Source: Arenicola marina (taxonomy: Eukaryota > Annelida > Polychaeta > Arenicolidae). Taken from it: a stretch of 64,000 nucleotides of DNA. The notes beneath the pieces were generated by a model. It was not told where the DNA came from. It saw only the letters and a list, made by a program, of their open reading frames with translations, and made no database searches. Each line of letters starts with the position of its first letter. Within the stretch, counting starts at the first letter, position 1. The translations under genes and the position numbers were made by a program. This document shows positions 10,201 through 20,425 of this stretch, piece after piece. Where the stretch lies: positions 47,113,670 to 47,177,669 of the forward strand of contig OZ025248.1 of the NCBI GenBank assembly GCA_964019135.1. Direction: 5' to 3'.

Positions 10201-13004
10201 CAGTGGAATGTTGTTACCTTCGCTATTGGATCCCAGCCGACGATGACTCCACGGTAACCCCAAAGTTTGTGTTTCACGACCTGTCCAACCCTGAATTTGA
10301 CTTCGATCGGTCTCGGACTTCGTGGTTCTAATGATGCTACAAAAACAAGCGGCACGTTCAATTAAATTTATATTTGCGGTATACCATATATAGATATATT
10401 TCAAATCAAGAACATGCCCAGCCCAATCACTCCGTTCAAGATATTATCTGTGTTAAGTGTGGCTCCATTCACCATGCCCTCAAGGTGGCATTATATGTGT
10501 TAAGTGTGGCCGCTCCATTCACCCTGCCCTCAAGATGGCATATTATGTGTTAAGTGTGGCCGCTCCATTCACCCTGCCCTCAAGATGGCATATTATGCGT
10601 TAAGTGTGGCTGCTCAATTCATTATCGCTCAAGATGGCATATTATGTGTTAAGTGTGGCTGCTCCATTTACCTTTCGCTCAAGATGGCATATGATGTGTT
10701 AAGTGTGGCCGCTTCATTCACCCTGCGCTCAAGATGGCATATTATGTGTTAAGTGTGGCCGCTCCATTTACCTTTCGCTCAAGATGGCATATTATGTGTT
10801 AAGTGTGGCCGCTCCATTCACCCTGCGCTCAAGTTGGCATATTATGTGTTAAGTGTGGCCGCTCCATTTACCTTTCGCTCAAGATGGCATATGATGTGTT
10901 ATGTATGGTAGCTCCATTCACCCTGCGCTCAAGATGGCATATTATGTGTTAAGTGTGGCCGCTCCATTTACCTTTCGCTCAAGATGGCATATTATGTGTT
11001 AAGTGTGGCCGCTCCATTTACCTTTCGCTCAAGATGGCATATGATGTGTTAAGTGTGGCCGCTCCATTCACCCTGCGCTCAAGATGGCATATTATGTGTT
11101 AATTGTGGCCGCTCCATTTACCTTTCGCTCAAGATGGCATATTATGTGTTAAGTGTGGCCGCTCCATTCACCCTGCGCTCAAGTTGGCATATTATGTGTT
11201 AAGTGTGGCCGCTCCATTTACCTTTCGCTCAAGATGGCATATGATGTGTTAAGTATGGTAGCTCCATTCACCCTGCGCTCAAGATGGCATATTATGTGTT
11301 AAGTGTGGCCGCTCCATTTACCTTTCGCTCAAGATGGCATATTATGTGTTAAGTGTGGCCGCTCCATTTACCTTTCGCTCAAGATGGCATATGATGTGTT
11401 AAGTGTGGCCGCTCCATTCACCCTGCGCTCAAGATGGCATATTATGTGTTAAGTGTGGCCGCTCCATTTACCTTTCGCTCAAGATGGCATATGATGTGTT
11501 AAGTATGGTAGCTCCATTCACCCTGCGCTCAAAATGGCATATTATGTGTTAAGTGTGGCCGCTCCATTTACCTTTCGCTCAAGATGGCATATTATGTGTT
11601 AAGTGTGGCCGCTCCATTTATCTTTCGCTCAAGATGGCATATGATGTGTTAAGTGTGGCCGCTCCATTCACCCTGCGCTCAAGATGGCATATTATGTGTT
11701 AAGTGTGGCCGCTCCATTTACCTTTCGCTCAAGATGGCATATTATGTGTTAAGTGTGGCCGCTCCATTCACCCTGCGCTCAAGTTGGCATATTATGTGTT
11801 AAGTGTGGCCGCTCCATTTACCTTTCGCTCAAGATGGCATATGATGTGTTAAGTGTGGCCGCTCCATTTACCTTTCGCTCAAGATGGCATATGATGTGTT
11901 AAGTGTGGCCGCTCCATTCACCCTGCGCTCAAGTTGGCATATTATGTGTTAAGTGTAGCCGCTCCATTTACCTTTCGCTCAAGATGGCATCTCATGTGTT
12001 AAGTATGGTAGCTCCATTCACCCTGCGCTTAAGATGGCATATGATGTGTTAAGTGTGGCCGCTCCATTCACCCTGCGCTCAAGATGGTTTACTTTACTGG
12101 ATTCCCACTATTACGTGTTAATGATTCAATCACTGCCTTAATTTTAAAGAAGTTTAAATCGTAAAGTAGTGACTATTACTTAGCATTCTATGTGAGAGCA
12201 CGCACTATAAATATCTTAATTTACACAATAATCTGTCGAAATATTAGATTTCTTACAACACAATAGTATTATTGAATTTAATCACTGATACACGAGCCAA
12301 TTATCGCCATACACCTTTGTCTTATACTTAATTTCCGGCGAAATGAAAACAAGTTACGTAAATCAAGTTAAATCTCACTGGCAAAATGTCCTTCCTGGTC
12401 CCTGTAATTGAGCACTTCAATAGCTGGAGATTCCTGCTCGCCACCCTGCTCGTGCAGCTCCGAGGCGGCGAGACTGACATGGCCGACTAAATCCATGCAC
12501 CATCTCTGCCAGGAGTTCCATGAGAAATATTGATCCTTGAAACCAACTGCAGACGAAATTATACTGCAACAAAAGAGGAAAAGCCAGTGTCGATTGTCAT
12601 GGATGACATAAGCCTTTTTTGATTACACACTGATGGAAACTTAACCGTCTTGAATACCATACAGGCATATATAGCCCAAGTCGAACTGTGATTGAATTCC
12701 ATTAACATATATCCATCCAGAAGTACCCAAAACTGCAGTGCATTATCAGTGTGGGGTCGTCGCAAATATACAATATGTCAGTGGGAGATTATTCGGTATT
12801 AAATTTATATTATACGTATGCCTTGTATATAATATTTCATAAATAGTGAAGATAATATTGACGTTTAATTCAAAGTACTTACTTTTTTAAAGCGAAATCT
12901 CTTTGGCTTTCATTCAGTGTGAAGTATTTAGACACAAAGTACTGAGCAGGCAGCGCTAACAGCAGCAGTCCAAACTGGACGGCTGCCCGTCGGTCGACAG
13001 GCAT
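7090..13004 (-). CDS. YccV/HspQ-like (hemimethylated-DNA-binding-type) domain protein, membrane anchored, multi-exon, 3' end not found
   Basis: Exons run in minus-strand order. The first coding exon is 12,883-13,007 with the start codon at 13,004. The next are 12,379-12,563 and 10,218-10,336, then either 7,777-7,887 or 7,090-7,200. Phases match throughout (2, 1, 0). Acceptors (ttcctcttttgttgcag, tttttgtag) and donors (gtaagt, gtgaga, gtaaca) are good. The product begins MPVDRRAAVQFGLLLLALPA, a short N-terminus with one hydrophobic segment (residues about 10-25). About 60 polar residues follow. Then comes the YccV core with FRVGQVVKHKLWGYRG and VIVGWDPIAK, completed by NYxVLVDTR...TYVxEEN. The fold is shared with bacterial HspQ/YccV and the FBXO21 C-terminus. 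Its biochemical role in animals is not settled, and the DNA-binding name comes from bacterial work. The final exon after the alternative pair was not identified. An acceptor just 5' of the start codon suggests an upstream 5'-UTR exon. Confidence 0.78.
7777..7887 (-). CDS. Alternative YccV exon A (111 bp)
   Basis: Phase 0 to phase 0, 37 codons, acceptor cattgggcgtag, donor gtgagt. It encodes the second half of the YccV-like domain (HWKLQPNYSVLVDTR, then TYVPEENLLVVEEES). It has the same length and phase as exon B and is about 54% identical to it (20 of 37 by eye). Either exon can follow the core exon in frame, which suggests mutually exclusive splicing. Inclusion of both would also keep the frame but would duplicate half a domain. 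Confidence 0.8.
7888..8844. other. Intron of the YccV-domain gene, no other feature
   Basis: The stretch between alternative exon A and the 34-bp array shows no further copy of the 111-bp exon: there is no ccagtg plus acceptor context on the minus strand. I recognise no mobile-element ends. Short open frames lack domain support. Confidence 0.5.
8845..9840. repeat. 34-bp minisatellite in a YccV-gene intron
   Basis: The unit is about 34 bp (gtcctgtgtaggggacagat then gtaaggagagggga), with about 29 copies. Two main variants alternate (tgtgtagggg and tgtgcagggg). Toward 9,560-9,760 a divergent subfamily (gtaacgagacgagg) appears twice as a block, so larger segments were also duplicated. Open frames on the minus strand are repeat artefacts. 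Confidence 0.92.
9845..10217. other. Intronic spacer
   Basis: This is AT-rich unique sequence between the 34-bp minisatellite and the YccV core exon. I see nothing further in it. Confidence 0.4.
10218..10336 (-). CDS. YccV-domain core exon
   Basis: The exon is 119 bp, phase 1 in and phase 0 out. It encodes the first half of the YccV-like domain: FRVGQVVKHKLWGYRG and VIVGWDPIAK are the family's hallmark strands. It is flanked on its 5' side by the 50-bp minisatellite and on its 3' side by the 34-bp minisatellite, both intronic. Confidence 0.85.
10441..12085. repeat. 50-bp minisatellite in a YccV-gene intron
   Basis: The unit is 50 bp (aagtgtggccgctccattca, ccctgcgctcaagatggcat, attatgtgtt), with about 33 copies. 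At least two monomer types alternate: caccctgcgctc and tacctttcgctc, with a rarer aagtatggtagctcc form. Near-identical blocks of several monomers recur (for example the aagtatggtagctcc monomer near 11,250 and 11,500), so a higher-order structure exists. The array lies wholly between two exons of the YccV-domain gene. Confidence 0.93.
12379..12563 (-). CDS. Second coding exon of the YccV-domain gene (linker)
   Basis: The exon is 185 bp, phase 2 in and phase 1 out. It is entered by the strong acceptor tcctcttttgttgcag and left by gtgaga. It encodes a polar Trp-containing stretch (GFKDQYFSWNSWQRW...) and a Glu-rich linker leading to the YccV core. A second possible acceptor 15 bp further in (cgtctgcag) breaks the reading phase with the previous exon and was not chosen. 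Confidence 0.72.
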
Positions 13005-13007
13005 GGA
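12883..13007 (-). CDS. First coding exon of the YccV-domain gene (TM anchor)
   Basis: This exon encodes MPVDRRAAVQFGLLLLALPA followed by QYFVSKYFTLNESQRDFALK and ends in phase 2 at a perfect gtaagt donor. The hydrophobic run at residues 10-25 is a likely signal anchor. The acceptor (polypyrimidine, then cttgcag) sits three bases before the ATG, so either the upstream exon is untranslated or the true N-terminus is longer. Confidence 0.75.
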
Positions 13008-13544
13008 CTGCAAGAATAGGGCAGAATAGAATAGGATAGAATCAAGGTGAGGTATTTTCATATTCACGGCGCCATGCACCACCTAGGAGTCAGTCGCACA
13101 GGACATGTATCCGTTTGCATTCTCACTTATAATAGACGTGTGTCTTACCACTTGTACCAGATGTCTGTATTCCTACTTATGTCAGATGTTTTGTACTCCG
13201 CTTTATAGAATATCTTATTAGCATCCAATCAGGGGACAACTGTGTTTGTCCATGTTGGTCAGCAGTGATGCTATAGTCAAGCTATCAGGCAAGGTGCGTT
13301 CACTCAAATGTTACAAATATTATTAGTTAATACGTACAAATTGAAAAACCGGCCTCAATTTGCCTGCATGATTGCAACTTTCAACATTTTATTAGTAATA
13401 TTATTATTACTGGATGTTTCTCTTAGGCTTTATCTTTTTTGACTGAAACACAACTGATATGGCACGATATAACCATTCAGGCTGAAAGTTAACCCGCACA
13501 CAAGTAAAATCAAAGCGGTCATTCGTGTGTGAGGTTGGGGTCGT

Positions 13545-13680
13545 TATGGCCATTCACAAAGTGACGACGGGGCCGTTATGACCATTAAAGTGACGACGGG
13601 GCCGTTATGACCATTAGAGTGACGACGGGGCCGTTATGACTATTAAAGTGACGACGGGGCCGTTATGACCATTAGGAAAA
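13545..13680. repeat. 29-bp tandem repeat, about 4 copies
   Basis: The unit is about 29 bp (gtgacgacggggccgttatg plus accattaaa). There are four adjacent near-identical copies with a degenerate one at each end. Confidence 0.8.
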
Positions 13681-14289
13681 TGACTGGGCCGCTAATACAG
13701 TTCGTTCGCTTACAACCAGCTACTAACGCCCAATAACAACACATCAGTCTTGTTCTAAGTCTGTGTGTGCTTGTAGGCGTCATCCTGCCAAAAGTTACCA
13801 AAAATAGCTGTCATCAATGATTAATTGTCTTAATGCTCATAAAAGCAATAATCTGTTTTAGTCCTTATAAATACTGCAGGAAATGTTTCTTTATTTCTAG
13901 GCCACCAGGAATAATTTTCAACGTCACGTACAAACTTGCTCTTCTGTAATCTTCAGCTCTTACTGTTATATATTTTGAATAACTGCAAATAGAACTGGCT
14001 CATTATCTGTCCTACTATATGACATACTAGTGGTATATATGTCCTTACTCTTATGTCCCGCAACAAAATCACTATTCAGGCCAACAAGTGCCTTTTACAC
14101 CATCCTTTCATTAGTAAAATACAATATAGTTGTTATCATACATCAGGGACCTATCAATACAAATAAAATCCTTCAAGAGTTTCTCAGGCGGAAACATTGC
14201 TGTATCATAATGATCAAGGGCGTCCCAGGGGAGGTCGCGCGAATCCGCCTACCCCCCCCCCCCCCCCCCCTTCTTAACAATGCTGGTTC

Positions 14290-14720
14290 AGAGGTCTGAT
14301 CAGTTGGAAAGATACACTGTTAATTATAAAGTTGAGATTCGTCAGATAGATACACTGTTAAAGTAGATATCCCTTGCAAAGATACTGTTAAAGTCAACGT
14401 CTGTCAGAAAGATACACTGTTAAAATCGAGATCCGATGCAAAGATGTACTGTTAAAACTCTGTCTGCCCAACACAATGCTAAAGTCGATATCTTTTGGAT
14501 AGATGCACTGTTAAAGTCCAGATCTGATGGAAAGATACACTGTTAAGTTCGGATCTGATGGAAAGATACTGTTAAAGTCGAGATCCATTGGAAAGATACA
14601 CTGCTAACGTCAAGACCCATCAGAAACACACACTATAGAAGACATGCTCCTTTGGAAAGATATACTGTTTAAGTCAAGATCCAATACACAAAGATACACT
14701 GTTAAAGTCAAGTTTAATAA
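14290..14720. repeat. Degenerate tandem repeat of about 31 bp
   Basis: Repeats are built on gatacactgttaaagtcgag followed by a variable atctgatggaaa. About a dozen copies show many substitutions and indels, so this array is older than the other minisatellites in the window. Confidence 0.7.
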
Positions 14721-17617
14721 GAATAATGCAGTTATACTCGCGATTGTCAATATTTCAACCCCTTATTGCACAGCGCTGGGAACGCAGGAAACTTAATCAT
14801 GAGAAAACATCTGTAGTACTAATATTCTATGACAAATCAAGAAATTACTTTTCACTCAGCCCCCCAAAAAATTACAACTCTGAGTGAGCCAAAAATGTTA
14901 AGCATTAAAATTATAATCTTTCCTTCAGGAAAGACTTTAGGACATCAAATTTTTTAAGACAGACACAGAGATGCGATGTGTAAATGTCTTTGCCAAATGT
15001 GAGTTAGGAATGGGAGGTGGGATATAAAGGTATGAATTTATACTCCTGTGACCAGGTTCTATAGGCATAGGTCCCTGCCTTATACGACTTCTGTTCTGCC
15101 AACCCAAAAAGACTGTATAATAGAGGGAGTTGTATAACAAAGGGATGTCCCGAGATCGGCAATTTTTGCTCAAATATCATGATGCAGTCAAACTGGCACT
15201 GGAGTACAGAATATAGAATCAGCATTCAGTTAAAGAAAGCTGATATGCTGATTATGGTTTCTTCAACTGTGCGTTGTTGAATAGCATCCATATGTTGCTC
15301 CAAAGTTAAAATCTTAACAAAGGGATTGAATTGAGTGCTGGTCTTGAAAACGAGTCGAAATGTCAGTCGTAAATCGTGTTAGTCGAAGATAAAGGGGCTT
15401 TAACATGTAACTGTGTTCCGTGCTCCGTAAAATGACTGGATAATGTAGTTGTATAATGGATGGACCACATAATGCAAGGATCACTGTATAGACAAGTAGG
15501 CTGTACTACCAACTACAAATACCAGGTGTATGGGTTAAGGTAGGTGGGGCGTAGAGGCTAGTAAGGATAGGGGGTGAGAGGAGACATTTTCCTGGCAGCT
15601 GCAGACTAGGATTAATTAGCAGGCCAGGCTGGCTGGCTGTATGCCAAATGTTATAGTGAGGTATACAATCGTGGGGCAATCAAGACCACCAACTTCATGT
15701 TTATTTGATAAATGGTCAATGCATTTAACATACCACACCAATTAAGAGATATAAATTTCACTTGCAATCTTTTTTAAGCCAAAGTGGCATATTCAGCAGC
15801 ATTCTAGGAGTATGAATTTCACTTTAAATATTATAATAAATCAATTAATCGCTCCGCCAGCATGCATTGTCTGGTCACAGCAAACAATTACTAGGCTGAT
15901 AACATTCTTAACCACTGATAATAGCACCTGCTGCTGCCGTTACTAGCCCCCAGCCCCCCTCCACCTATGCCAGAAGCAAGGGGTGGTGGGATTTGGTAAT
16001 ACAGCCAAATTGTCTATAGACCATTGTCTATAAACAATTTTTTGACTTGGGGCGACTTGAGGCTATCTGACATTTATCACTGCCACATCAGTGAACATAA
16101 GTGCACCTAAGTCATGACATAAGACATTGTGATGCTAATACAGTTTACACCGATTTTGGCCACTGGACGATTTGACCGCCATTGGGGTGAAGTTTGGGTT
16201 TCATATGGTGTGAGGGGTTTGGTGGTCAACATTTGAGGTGGTAGAGGCATGCCTGTGTGAAGAGGGATTGAGAGTGGTTGTTATCATTAAGCTGAAATAT
16301 GGCTGCTAGGGCAGGCAATGGGATAGGGGGGTGTCACTGTGTGGCGGCGTCAGCCACATCATCTCAGCGACATGAGCTCCAGTGGCAGGAAGACAGAGTG
16401 ACTGGAGTAGTAATACAGGGTCCCATTCACCAGCTATATATGAGGCCTACACCCCCTTCCCTTCAATACTTCCACAGCAGTCAAATTACCCAGCGGTCAC
16501 AAAGCCGACCGTGGTCAAAGTGGGCCTACACCGATATCAGCGATAAGACATACTACTAGAATGGCTGTATCATTGCTTGTGGCCTCCCCACCCCTTAGTA
16601 TGGGTGGGGAGAGGAGGTGGCTTTGGGAGGGAGGGGGGGGGGGGGCATTAAATTGGAATCATCAGATCCCAAAAAGGATGACTTGCACTTGTAAATATGT
16701 ATAAAATATGTTGTAGAAGAATGCTTGGATAGTCTTTTTCTGATTGAGTTGTTATCAAATAATGCCAATTAATCCATTTTCACACCGACCTCATGCAGGC
16801 GTGTAAACCTCCCCTAGCTGCCTCTACCCCCCCCCGGCCTGTGTCAGTCGATCTGCGGCGCCTGTGCCTGTGAGTGATGAAGTGGCCTGTCTAGGCCTAA
16901 GGTAAACTCAAAACTGCCTTAACCTGTTAACTGGTTAAACACTGTTAAAAGCGGTTAAAATCAACGGCTGTCTCTGAGGCAATATCCACTTACCGCTTTT
17001 GAATGCGCTTTTGATTGGTACAATAAGCATCAGCAGCTGACATACCAACCCAAACTAATTAGAGTGTCAAGAACAGAAATAAATATGTAAACAAATCAGA
17101 AATTGCCACGACCGCCAAACACGAAACTCGGCATGTCCCAAATAGGGCGCCTGGCCTTTTACGACATTGATCTAACGCTATAGGTTACACACCAATAGGT
17201 CGTGCGTAGAAAAGTATATGGTGTCAAGTAGTGCCTAAAATATGATCGTATATCAGGGTTATATGGTTACCGGTTACTTCTTTCTTTGTATATATTGTTT
17301 CTTTTACTAATGTTTGGCCAGATTACTGCCTGTTGCATTAATCTGTGGCGTATTTAATCATGTTTGCGGACGTTACGGGTGCGTGGTTCGGTCGACCTCA
17401 TCACATGCTGATTCGCTGGGTGTTTAATTTTCGGGTCGCGCTAGAGGGGGTGTCATAATATGGGCTGTAGCTAAAAATATCGCACGTGAACCTATGTTCG
17501 GTTTGTTGTTAAAATAAAGTTGAATAGTTTCTCTATTATTTCCTATGGCCCATATAGTCAAACATGGTTACCGATTTTTTTCTAGCATGGGGTTGAAAAT
17601 TTTGCATTACTTAACCT

Positions 17618-17674
17618 GGGGATGGTTTCTATTGGATGTAACCTATAGGTTACACACCAATCGAAACCATCCCC
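17618..17674. repeat. 57-bp near-perfect palindrome
   Basis: The arms ggggatggtttct-attgg and ccaat-cgaaaccatcccc meet at a centre around tgtaacctataggttaca. A related half-site (ctataggttacacaccaata) lies near 17,180. It could be a very short foldback element or a binding site; nothing in the sequence decides. Confidence 0.7.
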
Positions 17675-18719
17675 ATCTATAGGGCTATTCAGTTCTCGCG
17701 ATCGGGCCGCGAGACTTCAGTTTTGGGGACAAACAAACACACGTGCTCCATGTTGAAGTATAGGCAGCTATAAGTCAATTTCTTTCCAGGTTTATTCTAA
17801 AGACTATGAGTACCATTTCACTAAACATGGCTATGAGAGATATACGTCAAAATATTTGGAGGCGATGAAGCGCAGAACTTTGGGAAAATCCGTCTTCAAA
17901 ACACTCGAAAGCTAAAAATAACGTTCTAAATTTAGCCCTGCACCCGGGCTTTCGCAAGTTCCCCAAACAGCGAGTGACGTCACAGAGTTTCGCGTGCCTC
18001 CGCGGTAAAAAAAATGGCGAGAGCAAGTGATCGACTTAACCATTCCGCTGTCAAAATGCGCAGTGCATGGAGCAACAGGGGGGGGGGGGGGGGGGTAGGG
18101 GTCCCCCATAGCATGTTCAAAACACAGTGGGATCGTTGCCAAGCATTACTCAACAATTACCAGATGACAACAAGCTCCAAGTTACTGCTAAGCCTAAGGC
18201 TTTAACGAATGTGTAATCAGCTGATCGATGTCCTGGGATTTGAATCAAAATAAGGTTAGGCTAACTCGGGCCCCGGGACTCGGGCCACATAATATGATAA
18301 CATCTCTAAACTTCAGGCTTTCTGTTGTTCGTTATATATATACTTTCAGACTTGGGAGTGTGTTTTCAATGGCGTTGAACGATAGACGAATCTATTGTAC
18401 GGCAGAATGTGTTAATAAAGCAAAGACAGCATGGGGACCGCCCAGGGCGGTTCTAGTAATTAAAACAATTATGGAGGGGCCCGCTGGACACTTGCAACAA
18501 CCGGGGGGGGGCGGGGGTCTGACTATGCCAGTTGAGACATAAAAGAAAGTACCGGTTATCCGGCGTTATTAGATCCAGATGGCAATAGTATCTCCGATAA
18601 TACAGGCAAGGCTCAACTGCTCAACGATCATTGTCTCAGCCAATCATCACGTGTAGGGGCGATGTGAGACAGTCCCGAGCAGATCGAATGCAATCTCTAT
18701 CCAGGCCTTCGTCATGTAA

Positions 18720-18856
18720 GTCGTAACTAAGACGATGTTCGGAGTTTAATCCACAACTTGGACACGAGCAAAGCTACGGGGTATGACGGGATTAGCCCGA
18801 AGATGTTAAAAGAACCTGGTAAAGCCATAGCTGAACCCCTGTCAAAACTCTTTGTT
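18720..18856 (+). mobile_element. LINE reverse-transcriptase fossil, N-terminal RT piece (unit 1)
   Basis: Translation gives LDTSKATGYDGISPKMLKEP then LSKLF, the start of a non-LTR reverse-transcriptase domain (the KATGPDGI motif region). The LINE continues beyond inserted DNA at about 21,855. The first base common to all three duplicated units falls inside this motif (18,776), so the duplication breakpoint lies in the LINE. Confidence 0.8.
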
Positions 18857-19993
18857 AAGACGAAAATCTGTGATTTTCGTCTTATGTCGGTGTGTTCGGT
18901 TTGTCTGTCTGTTTGTCTTGTCACGCATTATCTCTCCAACGCCTCACGATATCGACTTCCAAATTCACAAAAAGATGCGGAGTGGCCATCGTCAGGCCCA
19001 ATTATCAGATGGGCAATGTAGGTCAAATTTCAAGGTCACAGGAATTTTTTGAAATTCGCTTAACCATTGATAGATAGGACCAAAAATCGGACAAGTCGCT
19101 ATAACGTTCACAGTTTCCATTTATTCGCGCTGCAAATTATTTCACGCATTAGGCCTATCAGTACCTTGTATGTCGTTTTTAAATTTTGCAAATCGCCCGA
19201 ATAGTTTTCATGCAAAAAATTCTTAAACTTTAACATTGACTCCTATGAGAGGATTTTGGCGGGAAAATGGCTCCTCAATTTCTCCATGAAGGATACAAGT
19301 GAGACAAACGACGCTTTGCATAGGACATAAGATTAGTATTTAGGGTCGGATGACGATACTGATCCAGGTCACGCATAAAAGGTCAAGGTCAAATCAAGGT
19401 CAAGGTCACGGAACATGATTTTAGCAGTAACTCCGTTAATATTGGGTCTAGAGATCCGCGGTTTGTTTCAGAGTATTTCTCGGAGTGAGGCGCAAAGGAA
19501 ATGTGGTCTCAGATTTCACGTCACATTTATAGTTTTTGAGTTATTAGATGATCTAATTTTCACTTAACGAAAATGATACAAAAACCGATGTGACAACATG
19601 CATGTAGTTAGATTAAATATGCGTGGTGGAATATGTCCTAATATTACTGACATCATGTGTGCCAAATCCCATCGAAATCGAACCGATAGTTATGACGCAA
19701 AAAAATAATCTTACTTTAACATGGCCAATCCCATTGTGAAGCATCGACAGGCCAAATGACTGCCAGCGCGGTGACCGATTTCGCAATAGACCTCGTTCGG
19801 TACGGGTTTGACGCTCAGTGACTTTTTTTGAGATTCATACGTTCTCGCTATCCTCCAGCTATGTTATACGCGGGTTTATTAATACGGCCTCTGAACTTTA
19901 TCTGCGACCTTTCATAGTTATCGGGTCAAGGTCAGTTGCACCTATACCCCGATTTTCGTCTTCCCTCTCAAGCTACGCTTGACAAATCTAGTT
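18857..19993. mobile_element. Helentron/HINE-like non-autonomous element, only in unit 1
   Basis: Compared with units 2 and 3, which read ctctttgttctgtg without interruption, unit 1 has about 1,137 extra bases. The 5' end is ttaagacgaaaatctgtgat and the 12-bp motif aagacgaaaatc recurs inverted at 19,951-19,962 near the 3' end. After that come a perfect 6-bp-stem hairpin (tcaagc-tac-gcttga) and a ctag terminus. Subterminal inverted repeats, a 3' hairpin, insertion at a T|T site and no target duplication are hallmarks of Helentron-derived elements. There is no helicase frame, so it is non-autonomous. The exact ends are ambiguous by 2-3 bases because of gtt at both junctions. Confidence 0.65.
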
Positions 19994-20425
19994 CTGTGTA
20001 TCGATTAGTGTCGGATGTTTCACCAGGCGTCCGTCTAACGCCTGGCTAGGGGAACTAGCTCGGTAGAGTGATGGCAGGAGACCGGGTCAATCCATATGCA
20101 TCTTTAGTGCATTCAGGCTGTACAGGCTACAACCGCTCTCTATCTCCCTGCTTTCTCTCGGTCCTCTATTTCTCTCTGTCTGACCTTGCCGTCTCCGCGG
20201 CGACTTATATATGTCCCTCTGATCGCATGCGGGTGGGTCGCCTTGGTTCTCGACCCACCCTCAGGATGACCCACAGGCATGGCACGAACTGTGACGGGCT
20301 GTGCCCGCAGATTTCCAGCCGGGCGTATTGGCACACCTAGCAACCGATATCTCTTGCTCCAGGACAGTCATCCCCTATCCTGACCGGGCGGCCGCCGTGC
20401 AGGTCGCATTCACGCCCGCAAACTA
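19994..20425 (+). mobile_element. tRNA-derived SINE-like sequence, left half (unit 1)
   Basis: Near 20,048 the sequence ggggaactagctcggtagag resembles a tRNA acceptor/D-arm with an A box, and gaccgggtcaatcc about 25 bp later resembles a B box. A hairpin (ccaggcgt-ccgtct-aacgcctgg) precedes it. The other half (21,674-21,800), ending gagacataaatcaata, lies beyond the inserted inverted-repeat element. Copies are at 29,120-29,564 and 38,488-38,932. The SINE assignment is inference from the pol-III-like boxes and the nested layout. Confidence 0.5.

Larger units (their letters stand above)
13008..18719. other. Gene-poor interval
   Basis: I find no supported coding exon in these 5.7 kb. It contains a 29-bp tandem repeat (about 13,545-13,680), a degenerate repeat of about 31 bp (14,290-14,720), a palindrome at 17,618-17,674, a 10-bp-stem hairpin near 16,587-16,614 and several poly-G or poly-C runs (14,250, 16,630, 18,078). 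A 17-bp match (gccagttgagacataaa) near 18,528 is shared with the SINE-like tails in the triplicated units. Small plus-strand open frames starting with ATG near 16,299 and 18,014 have no recognisable domain. Confidence 0.5.

Noticed and set aside
8845-12085. CRISPR array
   Set aside because: Repeats are directly adjacent with no unique spacers, there are no cas genes, and the setting is clearly an animal genome.
20048-20095. A functional tRNA gene
   Set aside because: Only A-box- and B-box-like pieces are present. No cloverleaf with an anticodon arm and acceptor stem can be formed; a SINE head fits better.
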